Shown one piece after another: positions 34,990 through 47,709 of a stretch of DNA of 64,000 bases (position 1 is its first letter; every line of letters starts with the position of its first letter). This DNA is from Pyrrhosoma nymphula (Eukaryota; Arthropoda; Insecta; Odonata; Coenagrionidae), in assembly GCA_963573305.1 (NCBI GenBank), contig OY754331.1, positions 68,747,275-68,811,274 of the forward strand, given 5' to 3'. Position numbers and translations under genes: made by a program. Under the pieces are notes generated by a model. The model was not told the origin of the DNA. It did not search any database and saw only the letters and a program-made list of their open reading frames with translations.

Positions 34990-37900
34990 ATAATAATAAA
35001 ATGAATTGTTTCTTCAGCCGGACATTTGAAATGCATCGCACTTTTAACCACCCGACAAATAATTTTAGCCACAAGTCAGTCATGTGCAAGTTTCGACGCG
35101 TCACGCCGTGAGTCCAGCAGCCTGATTTTTCGCGTTGGCAGCAATAAGTATGCATATAGATACATGATCCAAGATCCCCTAACGTACGTCCGGGGGAGAT
35201 TAAGTGTGATGTAGTAATGCGCGGCTGGCGGTGGCGTCGGCCAACGTTTAAGATTAATCCAGCGGACATGCATGCACGTCCTTAATTGTCCGGCGCATTC
35301 CGTGCAGGTCCTCCACTCCTCTTGGTCCATGCGTCAATTCAGAACGTTTTGAGAACTGGCCGCTGCGAGTGAAACTTTCCACAGCCGTGGTCAGTCACGA
35401 GCGTGACACGTGATCGCCGATTTGAACACCGTCCGTTTGGAGCGATTCGGCAGCTAGAGCCGGAAAGGCCCCCCAAAAAAATAATCACATTTTCTTAAAA
35501 CTTAACAATCAAACGTTGCATCATCAACGACCGACAGGCGAGTTATACGCCCTCTTAATCGTCTCTTTGATTCTCTTCGTTTTCATTTCCTTTGGTGCTA
35601 ACATCATCGCCAAATAAGTAGGTATATAACTAAATTTGAGCTGTTATCCTGCAGATCTTAAAACTATTTCCTTGCCTGTTAAGGGTCGGGGATACGACGC
35701 TGTGTCTTAATGGAGTACCAGGAAGATTTTTTCAAGCCATAACAGAGACTATATTTGAATTTTATTATAAAATTTAAACAGTTGCAAGGGGGATGAAGTA
35801 AACATAATGTATTAAAACCCTTTTAAGGTGACTAAACTTATTTATTAACTAAATACCAATACATGAGGCTTTAACTTGACTTATTTGTTTCACGCCATAC
35901 GTTGAAAACGACTCGACAATCGATGTTTTTTTTGCGATTTTATAAAAATTATTACGGAGATTAATAAACATATTTTTTAAATGATTGAATAACATACATA
36001 CTGAACGCCGTTAAAATTCTTGCGCGATCTGTGAGTCAGAATTTGTTTCATTTTAATGTCTCTGCAGCGCACAGCCGTACCAAATCCCACGTAAAACGGC
36101 GTCTTTTTTTGCGAATATCTATCAATGATAATGCAGTAAGTGGCTGATAGTTTCATATCACGAGGAAGATGAGATCCTTTTCTTAATAATGAGCACAAAT
36201 TCATTGAATTTTATGCGTCGTGACATCGCGTTCAAATTGCCTTAGTTGTGACAGAGAACGGCGATGAAAATACCACATCGTGGCATTCTCATAGTTCAGA
36301 AAGAGAGAGTCGTAACACCTGCTCCAGTGAAAGTTAATGGCGATCATTTTCAAGGCTTCCAAGCATGTTTACATTTCTCTTTCCTCATCAGGAGTACTCA
36401 ATTCATATGATTGCTCTGACCCCCTCCCCACTCAATTCTTACGTCTAAGGCCCGATGCCAAACGCTGCAAACCAATGCATAAGTTCTTGTGGGATTCCTA
36501 TTTCACACCCGCATATTACTCTACACGCTGCTGTAAGATCTTGTGGAAGTGGGAAGGCCTGTTGAGAGAATTTGTGAGAAATCACCAGCAAAACATTAAT
36601 CACTTTCTGCATCATTGGAATAAACGTAAGTTTACATCCGTGGTGAGCACCCGTGCGAGTGAAATTGACAAGAATGTTTTGAAAATGGGCACTCGGAAAA
36701 CTCTTGTTCTTGTAAACTCGAAACCCTTGAAAAAAAGTGTCTTCACATCCTTTCAACAAAGAACCATCACCTCATTTATGCTACCATTTCACTGTCTTCC
36801 ATTTCACCATTCATCTCAAAACTACATTCAGCATGCTCTTGTTTCTAGAAATATTTAATTTAGATTACCATCCTTTCAGCACTTTTCTCGTCTGACAATA
36901 TTGCACCCAAAAAAATGCATACCTAACTTTAAATTTTTCTAAATTCGTACATGTAAGCACTAACCAATCGTTGGAGGGATAGTATTATCTTTATATGGGC
37001 CTTCTTACGTAATAATCACCGATTTTTCTGATTACTGACCCCCGTGAAATAATTCAATTGAACATTTAAAGACCATTATTTTTTGCGGAAAACTAAAATA
37101 AATAGATCTTACCCTCAATAGTACTTCAATAATCTCTTTAACAAAAGAGCTGATAGGGATTTATAATATAATTCCATTAATTTCTCTTTCATTGAACGTG
37201 GAGTGTTCTGAGACGTTCAATGAATTTTCTTCAAAAATACCGTTACCATTCGAATTTCCGAAGAGAGTACTAATAAAAAAATAGATGCTCTGATCCAGAT
37301 AAATCGCATCGCTTCTTCTTCGCTGGGGCATCACCCCTTATGCGCGACCACTGGTATTTCTTTAACTGGGTTCGATCAGGAATGGTTGAAATCACAATCA
37401 CCAACGTTTAACCTCTACCTTCCGGGTGCTCTCCAGAAAAATGAAGGGATTCAACGACCATAAAGCCCGTGGATCACAATCACCAACATTAGAAAAGGAT
37501 CCACCCCGACCCCTCAGCAAAACTCTAAGGGAGAAGATCATCTAGGAAAATTTCTCGATTTCATCAATGCCTCACCACCGTGAATCGTTTCCCTAGACGC
37601 GACGAATAATCCAACCGTTTCACAACGACTCGACTCGAAGATTAAGAATTCACCACCGCGGGATAATATAAATTCACATGCAACGGAATTATTGCAATTG
37701 ATCTCGACGTTGAGAAACGATCATATCGAAGCGAGTGACCAGAGGAGATGCACTTCGTGACGAACCCGTTTATGTGAGGGTGGGGGTGAAAGGGGGGATA
37801 CTGGGCAGGAGGGGAAGGTTATGTTACAAGGGTTGACTAAGTAGGAGTCGGAGAGAAAGGGGGAGGGGGTACGGAAGGGGGGTGGTGGAGAGAGTTGATA

Positions 37901-38893
37901 TGCTCCGTGTCCAGTGGACATCTCGAGGGATCATCTCGGCAGTGGGCAAAGGTGGAGGAATCGACCGGGTGAGGTCATGGCCGCTGGACCGAGAAAAAAA
38001 AGGTCAGCGGAGATGCCACCCAGCAACGCCCGCGGAAAAAAGTAGAAAAATGATATCACTGAAACTGAGACATAAATCTTTTCTTCTTTTCGTCCCACGA
38101 GCGAGAGTCACGTCCATTTTCTTCTTCCCTCACTCCTCTCTCACAATCTCTCAAAGGAGCGTCCCCAAAACGGTTGAATCCTCCTTCACCCGAGTGACAC
38201 ACGAAAAGGCATTCAGAATTTGCATCCGAGATAAGGCCCACGTGGCAATAATCGTTTTTCGCGCAGTCAAAAAAATTGGACAATCACCCTGGAATGACAC
38301 GAGGCGTGCGGAAGATGATATCTTCCTCCATTCCCAAAAATCGAATTGGGCCGTTGTATAAATCCTTCCACGGAATTATTGGCTATCGGGTGATCCAAAC
38401 GGGTCAATTTTATTGTTTATTAGTTTACGCCCCAGATACATATAGTACAAGATAATACATATCGTTTATATATCATGGACCTGTTTTAGGTGCCAGCGAG
38501 CTATACTTATATTATTGACGCCGTTTTCATCTCTAGTGCATGTGTAGGTACTAAATCTTGGCATATTTTGCCTTTTTACATACAAATAAGATTGCAAGCA
38601 ATAAAAAAGAACTATCATCTCCCAACATATAACGCCAATAATTGGAGAAACACAAGCGTGAACCTCCTTACGAGATAAACATGCACAGATATTAAACCAT
38701 GACAAATGCACAGGCTAATGCAATGGTTAATTTTGGATTACGATTCACAATAGACTGGAAAACTTTATCCAACGATTCGTGATCAAAATAGAATAACACA
38801 AAAACCTTTAAATAGTCCTGAATCTCACCACTGGGAAAGACGAAAGCTATGAAACCCCAAAACGTTTAACTTTCCTATCCTCTTTTTTTTCTA
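34990..38893. other. No gene recognised; includes a G-rich tract
   Basis: The stretch is mixed in composition. 35200-35470 is moderately C+G-rich without a supported exon. The plus-strand frame at 36337-36858 (173 codons, Ser/His-rich) is the longest unexplained frame in the window, but has no recognisable motif and overlaps a 104-codon frame on the other strand. A purine- and G-rich tract at 37775-37890 is listed separately. 37890-38300 is again moderately C+G-rich. Confidence 0.45.
37775..37895 (+). other. G-run tract with quadruplex potential
   Basis: Runs such as GGGTGGGGG, GGGGGG, GGGGGAGGGGG and GGGGGG follow one another within 120 bp on the plus strand. Four or more G-runs at short spacing can fold into a G-quadruplex. 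It lies just upstream of a moderately C+G-rich stretch, so it could belong to a promoter. Nothing in the sequence proves that. Confidence 0.5.
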
Positions 38894-39064
38894 TTTGAGG
38901 CAACCAACTTCCTAACTAAGATTGAAAAGAAAAAAACTTTGTTCAGTTCCACATAAAGTAATTTTAATGATGGTAACGAATTAGTCATTAAAATTATTTA
39001 TGTAGAACTGATCAAAGTTTTTTCTTTTCAATCATGAAGGAGTTCCATAAAGTTACGCCTCAAA
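38894..39064. mobile_element. Fold-back MITE, 171 bp
   Basis: The whole element is an imperfect palindrome. It opens with TTTGAGGC and closes with GCCTCAAA. The inner arms (TTGAAAAGAAAAAAACTTTG, a CAGTTCCACATAAA block and TAATTTTAATGA) pair with the right half across a loop of about 12 bases. It has no coding capacity. Target duplication is not clear. Confidence 0.8.
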
Positions 39065-40340
39065 CCATTCCTAACTAAGCATTATCCTCTGCTCAGTCTT
39101 AATTCCATGCTAAATAAGTATTTCAACCTTCTTTGCATCACTCTCAAGAGTTTGGTAGCCCTGAATATAAATTAATAGGTGTGAAAACCGTGAAAAAGAA
39201 TGGGAACTACGGGAACTAGGCTCTATACAACTACATGTATACCTGCATTAATTTTGTAAGGCATCCGCATCGCTCCGCACCGCATAAAATTTCACTGTAG
39301 TCTACAGAATATAATTATCACTCTCATTTGTGATACCCGCACGACAAATAAATCTAATGTCATCCACCGCAAAAAGAGATTTCCCTCCTCGATGACACAT
39401 TAATAGCACTCCAGATGAAGCCAAAAATTAATGACCGCATGGCGATGATCGTTTCGCCCCGTCGCAAAATTCAACAGTCCACGAAAGACACGAGGAGTTT
39501 TTCGATTCGCAATGAAATACAAAAATAATGACACCTACCGCTTCCCACAACTTTACCATTTTAAATCGACGCCTCTTCCGGTATATACTGGCCCAGGTTA
39601 TGTCATGGGTTGGTTCTCTTTTCCGAAAAAAAATCGTTACCAAACGACTCATGCACTTTTATTTTTATTTTATTTTAAAGAAATAAAGCATATATCTAAA
39701 TATTTTAATCTTTATAAAATATATATAAAAACAATATTTCAAGCCTTAGTGAATGATTTATGACGATGACCCTTCACCATATCCTTCGCAACCTCAGGAT
39801 GACATAAGGGGAAGAGGAAGGGAATGGGGACTAGGTTTTAGATGTATTATTGCGATAATCGCTGTATGATTTTCGGAAGGCACCTGTGTCACTTGTTGAT
39901 ACTTATATATGACTCCTCTGATTACTTTGATCCTCTGACTCCGCTGTCAACTGTGTCAGCTGCACTACAGACAATTAAATTAAAAAATACCGCCGATTAG
40001 GCGTGGCTCAAGGCCCGAGCGACCCCGGCCAACTGCCCGGAACGCAGACTTAGGAGGTTGGAGCGCCAAGTTGAGGTCTGACTGTAACGAAGATAGGTTT
40101 TTAAACATATGTAAAACGGTGTAATATTTTAATTTATGGAAACACGATTCATAAGTTATTAATAATTATTGATTTGTTTACGAGGAAACCTATATCCATA
40201 GTTTTGGCTGGCGATGGAGTCACTGGAAATGTGACCTTGAAATAATATTCTTGATCAGGCCCTACCACCAACTGGAACGTTGTGACAATAATAAGAACAA
40301 TCATTTTCATGTCATCGCTCTCTTAATAATTCTCCGCGAC
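39065..40340. other. No gene recognised
   Basis: AT-rich sequence. The frames at 39428-39652 and 39512-39763 overlap on opposite strands and have no family resemblance. Confidence 0.5.
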
Positions 40341-40344
40341 AGAA

Positions 40345-40425
40345 AAAATCGGTCAGGACCGGGAATCTAACCACGGGACCTTTGGCATGCCGGGACAAGG
40401 CGCAGACCACTACGCTACCCAGGCT
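40345..40425 (-). repeat. tRNA-derived SINE, family 2, left copy of inverted pair
   Basis: On the minus strand: GCCTGGGTAGCGTAGTGGTC (A box TAGCGTAGTGG), then a degenerate B box GGTTAGATTCCCGGTCCTGA. It faces the copy at 40449-40530, which begins with the same 20 bases, with only a 24-bp gap between the heads. Confidence 0.75.
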
Positions 40426-40448
40426 TCCTAATTACAGAGGCAATTTCC

Positions 40449-40530
40449 AGCCTGGGTAGCGTAGTGGTCTGCTTGTTGCCCCGGCAAACCAAAGGCCCGT
40501 GGTTCGATCCCCGTTCCAGGTCGATTTTTG
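40449..40530 (+). repeat. tRNA-derived SINE, family 2, right copy of inverted pair
   Basis: GCCTGGGTAGCGTAGTGGTC carries the A box, and GGTTCGATCCCCGTTCCAGG the B box, at tRNA-like spacing. The B box is intact, so pol III transcription is conceivable. No 3' tail is clear. With its neighbour it makes an 80-bp-arm inverted repeat. Confidence 0.8.
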
Positions 40531-40539
40531 CCTGTGGCA

Positions 40540-43500
40540 ATTTATCCTTTATATTTATCGCCGTGTTTAGCGGCAGTCATGAATATCTTCATTCGTTTCC
40601 TTCTCGGCAGAATTAGATTTATAAGAAGGTAATACTGATCATTTGGTGACCACAATGTCTGAGCATCTCTTGCGCAATGCATGTCAAAAAAGTGTAATCT
40701 CTTGACTCAATGGCATTACTCGATGGTATCTAAATAACAAAATTTTTGAAGTCAGAATTTTGAGATTTAAAATGAAAAGGTTGGGTGTTCTACTACTTGC
40801 TTAGGACAAAATTCTTTCGAGGACAACATCCACTCAAGCGATGAATAATTCGGTCGAACGTCATTTATTTTTTATTTATTACTTACATTAATAAATATTT
40901 ATACTGTCCAAATTATTTAATATATTTATATTAATCATATGAAAAACGTTTCCTCTTTCGAAGAGGAAATCTTGAAGAACTTGAATGATGCAATTCCATT
41001 CACTTTCAAACTGCTTATTTCGAGATTATTGTGGCCATAAATAAATGACATTGTATCTTATTTATTCACAGATTTCCAATATCACTGCAGTTTTTCTTTC
41101 CTAAGAATTTTCTTTCCGATATGCCATATTTCTTTTTGGTTTTGACCTTCGTCGGATAACCTCTACCATGCCAAGAAATCAGTGCCTATCTATAAAATTA
41201 CAAAATTATTTGATGAAATATGGATTTCAAAAGCATCCAAGACAGATATTGAATTCCCATTTAATAATAAATTTAAAATAATGATACGAGGCATTTTCGC
41301 TTTTCTATATTATAGGAAAACAGTTTTAATTTACATGTTATGTTATATTTCTTAGTCCATTTTTTAGGATTACGTCTCTCATCATTACCTTTTCAACCGA
41401 AAGTATACAGCCTTTATTTTCGTAGGATTTGAATCAAGGAGTCCCGCGTTCAATTATTGGTCCAAGGAGTTAATCGTCAATCCGTTCTTCATTTCCTAGC
41501 TATATAAAATAATTTCCACTCGTTTCTTCAATGCATGTAACTCATCTCATATTTTTCACCTTATTTTGACATTGCATTTACTTTAAAAACGAACAATCTT
41601 TACTTAAATATATTCCTCGCTCTGAACGCTCTGGACGCACCAATAGACCGTGTTTCCCTGGATGTAGGACGCACGGGCATTGAAGGCGCATCCTAGTTTG
41701 TCCACAGATTTCGAAAAAAACCTTTCTATTACCCTAAAATATTTCTTATTGTTGTGAAATAGAGAAGCGATATTTTACCGAACACCGAAACAAATACGGT
41801 GATATGACGTGCCTCCGTACATCATCGTGCTTTTTTTTGTCTAATTGTAAGATTTGAATCACGCAGATTTCAATAAGGAGGATTTTGGGCAAAATCTGAC
41901 CTTGTCATTGATCATGTAAGATGTTGAGTGATTTTCCGTCGAGATATGCGGGAAAAAAGCGTGTCTTATCGGCGGGAAAATACGGTACTTAAAACACAAA
42001 AAAAAATCAAATCTTACCCGAATCCTGTTATCCACGACCAAAAATATGTCATAAGCAATTTTATTACTTTAAATTAGATCACTGAATTATACCATGCATG
42101 AATGTACGATCAAGTGAGCTAAAATTATTTCAACTTACTTTGTGAATCTAAGAGACTGGTATGGTAGAACGAGCCAGTGGACTTAGCGATGTTTCCAAGC
42201 CTAGAGTCTTCATTGCACTGCTATTCCCTGAAATACAAATTTCAGGACGTTATAGCCACTGAAAAAAATGTTTTTGCTGGCATTAATAAGTCAATATCTA
42301 ATTTTTCCTGTTCCACTATGACCTCTCATCGGATAATGACGTATATATACGGCATTATAATGTGTGCGGGGCATGCGTATGACGTATATATACGTATCTA
42401 AGAATTGATTCCCTTTTGCGGTAGCTTTTTCTAATATTTAAGTTTAGTAACACTCTGATGTCCTTTCTATGAGTAAGTTATCCAAATAAATACTAAACTT
42501 TTACTTAATAGAAAAGTGTTTTATCTCTAAAGTAAAATAAGTAAACTTTCGGGCTGGTCTTAGTTTATACACGAATTGGGTATGAAAACTTTCAAGGCCA
42601 TGATGAGTTGTCAAGGGAAGGTTATGGATAATTATCTCCTACATTTAATGTTTTCGGTTGGGCGATAAAACTCCGATCAAGGAATGTGCGATACAGTGCC
42701 TATGAGATAATTTCGTAGGAAATCTTGAATCACATTCCGCTTAATGCATGGTGAAGTCCAAAGAAATAAAAAAACGTCAGAACTTGGTTATCTTTTGGTC
42801 ACATCGACGACACTGTCTTCAAACTTTACATACATTAAATGGTTATTTGTAATACGTGGAATGAGGTCATACCCAATCGCTCTCCTCCTAAGAAGTAATT
42901 AGGTGTGCGTAACTTTTTGAATCTTAATTCCAGAATGATTCATGGGGAAATCGCTGATGATTTTGTTCCACCAATATAACAATGGGAGTCACAGATTCAG
43001 AGGGCAATCATTGGGTTTGCATAAAAAAGGAAAGATAGACTTGTAACAGCTGGCAGCCGGTGTCTGGAAATGTTTTCGACAAAGTGAGAGAGATGTATAT
43101 GATTCATTCAGTGGGTGGCGAAATTATCTGCCATGCTGAGGGCTGTGTCTTCAATACTTTCTATACGCTGATGATTATTCAACGAAGACTGTGTTAGAGG
43201 TGAAATAATATCCAGGTTTTCAAGAGGTGTGAAGAATTTTAATAATGTTTTTTGATTAGATACAATAAGTACAAAGCAAAGGCGATTAGAAAACTTGTAG
43301 AAAAACAAAAATATATCGGTATTCACTGTCAACCCAAGAGATTTTAGCTGCCATCCAACCAGTCTCATTTGACTTCAATACTCTACAAAAAAGGAAGATT
43401 TTTATCGAATTAATAATTTCAAGAATTTTGGGAGGACCGGAAAAAAATTTCCTGCGATAAGAAAACTTCTTGAAAAAAATATAGAAATACATCGGTACGT

Positions 43501-43735
43501 ACCGATGGCTCAAGAGATTCATTTTCTGCCTTACAACCGCTAGTATTGGTTTACAATATTCAATGGATTTTTATCAAATTAATAAAACATTCTAAGCGTT
43601 TTGAGATGACCGGGAACACCGAATAACCGAGAGAAAAATGAAAATGCAAACCAATTGAATGCCTTCTTAACTTATTAAGTGGATGTAAACAAGGAGTAGA
43701 ACTTATGAAGATTCTCGCAGCTTCTTTTATCAATA
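40540..43735. other. No gene recognised
   Basis: AT-rich. GACGTATATATACG occurs twice at 42340-42400, about 45 bp apart. No gene or element could be supported. Confidence 0.5.
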
Positions 43736-43738
43736 AAT

Positions 43739-43874
43739 AATGATGTTTTCGGGATTTACTTCGTATTGTCCATTTATAAGGAACTCAACGTACTGTGAGC
43801 GTCGTCAGGATAAAGAGCAAAACGTTGAGTACTTTAGAAATGGACAATGCGCAGCAAATCCCGAAAACATCATT
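43739..43874. mobile_element. Fold-back MITE, 136 bp
   Basis: The ends are inverted repeats: AATGATGTTTTCGGGATTT at 43739 and its complement ending at 43874. The arms go on pairing through a TTGTCCATTT/AAATGGACAA block and an ACTCAACGT/ACGTTGAGT block. The loop is about 30 bases. There is no coding capacity. It lies 23 bp upstream of a SINE head. Confidence 0.85.
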
Positions 43875-43896
43875 CTTCAAGGAGTAGCTCTGACTT

Positions 43897-44030
43897 GCCG
43901 GCCCCGGTGGCGGCGGGGTTAAGGCCTCGCCTGCTAGTCCGTAGTCCCGCCTGGATTGGCTTTTCCCTGCCCAGGGCATGTCCTGTCAAGTTCTGGGTAG
44001 TTAGACCCCTGAGAAACTTGATGTCACATC
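43897..44030 (+). repeat. tRNA-derived SINE, family 1, B box deleted
   Basis: The head GCCGGCCCCGGTGGCGGCGG with GTTAAGGCCTCGCCTGCTAG matches the copy at 6576. About 17 bases including most of the B box are missing: the sequence passes from CTAGTCCG to TAGTCCCGCCTGG. The body follows with TGCCCAGGGCATGTCCTGTC. Loss of the B box should abolish pol III transcription. Confidence 0.75.
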
Positions 44031-44564
44031 AAAAATGGCTTATTGGGATCGCAGGGGTTTACAGACCACTAGAATCGTTCGGGAACGCAAAAAAACTTCA
44101 TGGTTGGACATTTATGCCGCTAAGGAAAGGTGGGTAAAAGATAAAACCAATAGTTTTAGGCTTCACTTGACGGAATATTTTCATTTTCACATTCGAGGAA
44201 AAGATGTTGTCAATCGCATTTCTCCACATTGAAGTTTTATTTTACCGACCTCGAAAATGACGGATACCAGTATAAACCTGGATCGGTCAAATTAAACTTG
44301 ATGGCGTAGATAAATACAATTGGCAAATTCTCTTCTTTCATTACGAAAAATACAGATTGGTAATTTGGTTAAAGAGGGATAATTATCAAGGAAAATGGAG
44401 ATAGGGTGGAGAGGAACTCGGCATTGGCACTAGTTTGCGCTAACGAAAGATATTGAGGTAACTGTTCAAGGTCCAATCTGTCATAAGGATCACTGCATTT
44501 GAAACGCACACTGCTCTCCAAATAGCACTCATTTAGGTTAGGGATTCCGATAAAAAATCTTAAA

Positions 44565-44640
44565 CATAGCCGGGATCCGAACTCTTGCCCTCAGGACGGG
44601 TACTCACGCCAGCACTCTAGTCACTGCACCTTCCCTATTT
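44565..44640 (-). repeat. tRNA-derived SINE, family 3, head
   Basis: The minus strand has GGTGCAGTGACTAGAGTGCT (A-box region), then GAGTTCGGATCCCGG (B-box region), about 35 bases apart. The A box differs from families 1 and 2. It lies about 130 bp left of the inverted-repeat element at 44775. Confidence 0.65.
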
Positions 44641-44774
44641 CCAAAACTGCTACTCCGCTTCTGGGCTCACGTACAATTTCAACTGCGTTGCAGCGTATTT
44701 TGTTTAGATAGGTAGTTTTTTCAAGGCTTCCTTCACGCACAAATGTCTTATGATTTCTTACCGGCTAAATCTTA

Positions 44775-45324
44775 GGGGTCGTTTAAGTATTACGTAAGAC
44801 CATTTCTGCTATTTTTTACCCCCCCCCCCCTTCCTCATATGTAAGACAATGTAAGATTTTCCCAAGCCCCCCCCTCCCTCTCAGTATTACGTAAGCCGTT
44901 AGATATTTGTATCTACACTACGTTAAATGCTCGTTTTCTGCAGTTTCATATTTCCATAGAAACCATCGTACAGCTTTGAGCACTGGATAGCGTATAATTA
45001 TGCAGTGTTGGAGTACCACATTCATTGAGCATGGATGTAATGTAGCTCGCTAGTCCGGCGAAAGAATAGGAGCATTGTTGTAACGGTGAGATTACGGAAA
45101 ATATACCATTAACGAGCGGAAGCTCCATGTCACTGCTAAATTTTACTCGGAAACAATAGATACAATGTTTCAATACGGACAAAAATCTTACGTAAATTGG
45201 TTCCAGGTGGTCTGGAACCAATTTACGTAAGATAAAAACTTCCTGTCCCCCCCCCCCCTACATAAGGCAATGTAAGATGATTCCAACCCCCCAAAAACGT
45301 CTTACGTAATACTTGACTGGCCCC
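44775..45324. mobile_element. 550-bp MITE with TATTACGTAAG termini
   Basis: The left end is GGGGTCGTTTAAGTATTACG and the right end, complemented, is GGGGCCAGTCAAGTATTACG. Both continue TAAGAC. TTA flanks both sides (44772-44774 and 45325-45327), a possible 3-bp target duplication. Two C-runs of 11 or more lie on the same strand near each end, each followed by a TAAG-CAATGTAAGAT block. An internal hairpin (GGTTCCAGGTGGTCTGGAACC with longer arms) is at 45190-45232. No transposase is present. A TTA duplication would fit PIF/Harbinger, but I would not assign it firmly. Confidence 0.75.
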
Positions 45325-45329
45325 TTAAG

Positions 45330-47705
45330 AGGAGGATTCGAGCACTACCGTGGTTTAGGGTCTTTACTTACGAGCCAAATACAAGAGAGGCCCAGTTGGT
45401 ACAACCTTAGTCAAATAATAAAGATTCCATTTTATTCATTATCATGGATATATCCTCCTCTGGCGAATAAAGTTTCTACTTCAACCGTCCTGTTGATTTA
45501 TGGAGGTGTGACTGACGCCATAAGAAGCATAAGCGTTAAGTAAATAGAACGAGTTCTGAAAACCAAATAATGTATCACAAGAAAGGCTTATTTTTATCAG
45601 GGAGCATCAGAACTGCCCCTTCGGTGAAATACCAATCCATAATGGTTGAGTGACGTATCACTCAACGCTGATAGTAGTCAGGGATATTCTGATATTCCGG
45701 CTTAGCTAACTTCCTTATATCCTCAGTCTGGATTGCAAAGCCCTTTTTTGGAAAACCTGAGCAAACCTAGATTTCACATACGCGGCTCCTAGTCTAAAAC
45801 ATAATGAAAGACAAGTTCGGCTGACTTGTGTGTGGAACGAAAGAGGGGGTTTGGTGGTTATGCATTCATCTCGCTAACGTTTTTAACCTGCAGACAAAAA
45901 AATGGCACATAAATACAGTGTAGCGTAAGTCGTGAGAGCATTAATCGCATCGAATACGCTACAGGGAAAAATTGCGTTATGGGTGGCGATAGCGATAACG
46001 AAAAATAAAGAATCGTAATCGCGCCCCAGGTACCCTACAGGTAGGAATCTCATTATACCCCAAACTTAACACATAAATTTCTGAACTGGGACAGGTTCAT
46101 AATGTTCAATCATTTAATTTCTGCAAAGTCATCAAGCATAATTGGAGGGTTCAGCGTTAAATTGGGCCGAGAACATTGAAGTGAGTTTTGAGGAAAATGC
46201 GTTTACAGTTCCCTATATTCCTACCGTAAATCAGCTGCGCTCAGTTCTCGGGAACTCGCTTCCATGTAGGCGCAAATATTAAAGCTTTGGACTTGGTTCC
46301 CTCGCGCACTAAAAAATATATTACTCTAGCCATGCGGCTCAATTGTTAGTTAAGAAATGGAAAAAAATGACTAGGCCTACTATGACACTGAGCCCTCAAA
46401 TCGTCACGTTCATACATTATGAAAAAAATTAAGACGGCACCGTTTAACTGAAGTGAATTTACGTCACCTCATTTATTCCATCTCTTGAATTAAGCCGATG
46501 AATCCTCTGCATGTAAATTGACGAATGATTGCATCACACGGTATTTTTTGCACAGGGTATTTGTTTATTTAGATTTCACTCTGAATGGGTCTTCCCCGGA
46601 TATATCTGAAGCGCTACACTTGTGCAAGCCCTTAAATGCCTTAATATTCATGCAAATTTCCAGAAGGCTTAAGAACAGTCGCTTGCCTTCCTCGTCTTAC
46701 CACCTTATTTATTCTGAATTAACGTTCATAACATAATTTTCTCACAATCAGAAATTCCTTAATCGCAGTCGACCTTAGATTTCCTTATTGAGTGAATTAG
46801 TTTTAAAAAATGCAGTATAGCTGTATAATGTACTCGCTCGTTTCAATGCATGATCAGTTAAAGATGGACCTGAACTTACACAACCTAATATTGGTGAAAT
46901 TAAGCGATTTTTACCCTTTAGAGGGCATAAAAATGTTTGGATAATTTTCCTATTAACTATGTAACTAAACGGTTTGCTATATTTGAAGGTTACAAGGACG
47001 ATCATGAGACTTCTAGTAAAATGTAACCGCTTTACAAAGTGACATTTCACATAAATAGCTCCATAACTGCACTTTCCATTACATTTGTCATTCAGCGGTT
47101 TCTTTTGCAATAAAATCCGAGAGAACCACATTAAACTCTGTCACATAAAGAAAATCGCAAGAGCTAACTAATGAATGATGTTCATATCTTACTAATTATG
47201 CCAACGTACTACGTCTTCAATAGCTAATGGCCTCGAGGACATTACGTAGCATAATGCATCACCCAATCGGCTCATTTCTAAAGTTTTTTTAAGAGTAAAG
47301 TTTTTCAATTAGTTCAAACAATACCCTGAAGATGCTCTCAACAGACAAGTAAACAATCAATCGTTTGACACCCTTTCAAATAATTTCCTTTCGTGTTTAT
47401 GGCTAGGCAGATTTTTTTCTCTAAAATACTTAACAGGCGGTTCCAAGGATTAGGGTTGATCTTAGGTTCTACCGTTGCCTCTGAGATGCACAGGTCTTGA
47501 CAACTGAATTTACATTGTCATTTGTTTGTTAATAGTACACCTAAAAGATTCAATTCCCTTATGGATCTAAGGGAAAAAATTGAAACATAAGCTTACTTTG
47601 GCATGTAAGACCATGTTCAGCTATGTACATACGCCGAATGCATTTATCCGCAATTAAATTTAATCAGTATAAGACACTGCCTCCTGCGTAACTCTGTGGA
47701 ACTCC
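45330..47705. other. No gene recognised
   Basis: AT-rich. Frames at 46518-46736 and 46775-47131 show no family motif. No repeats are clear. Confidence 0.5.
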
Positions 47706-47709
47706 TTCA

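Noticed and set aside
40449..40530. Possible functional tRNA gene
   Set aside because: A and B boxes are good but the ends do not pair as an acceptor stem, and the same head is repeated next to it in inverse orientation, which fits a SINE.
43739..43874. CTGACGA on the minus strand of the fold-back MITE as a ribozyme core
   Set aside because: There is no GAAA box after it; the symmetry is explained by the MITE arms.
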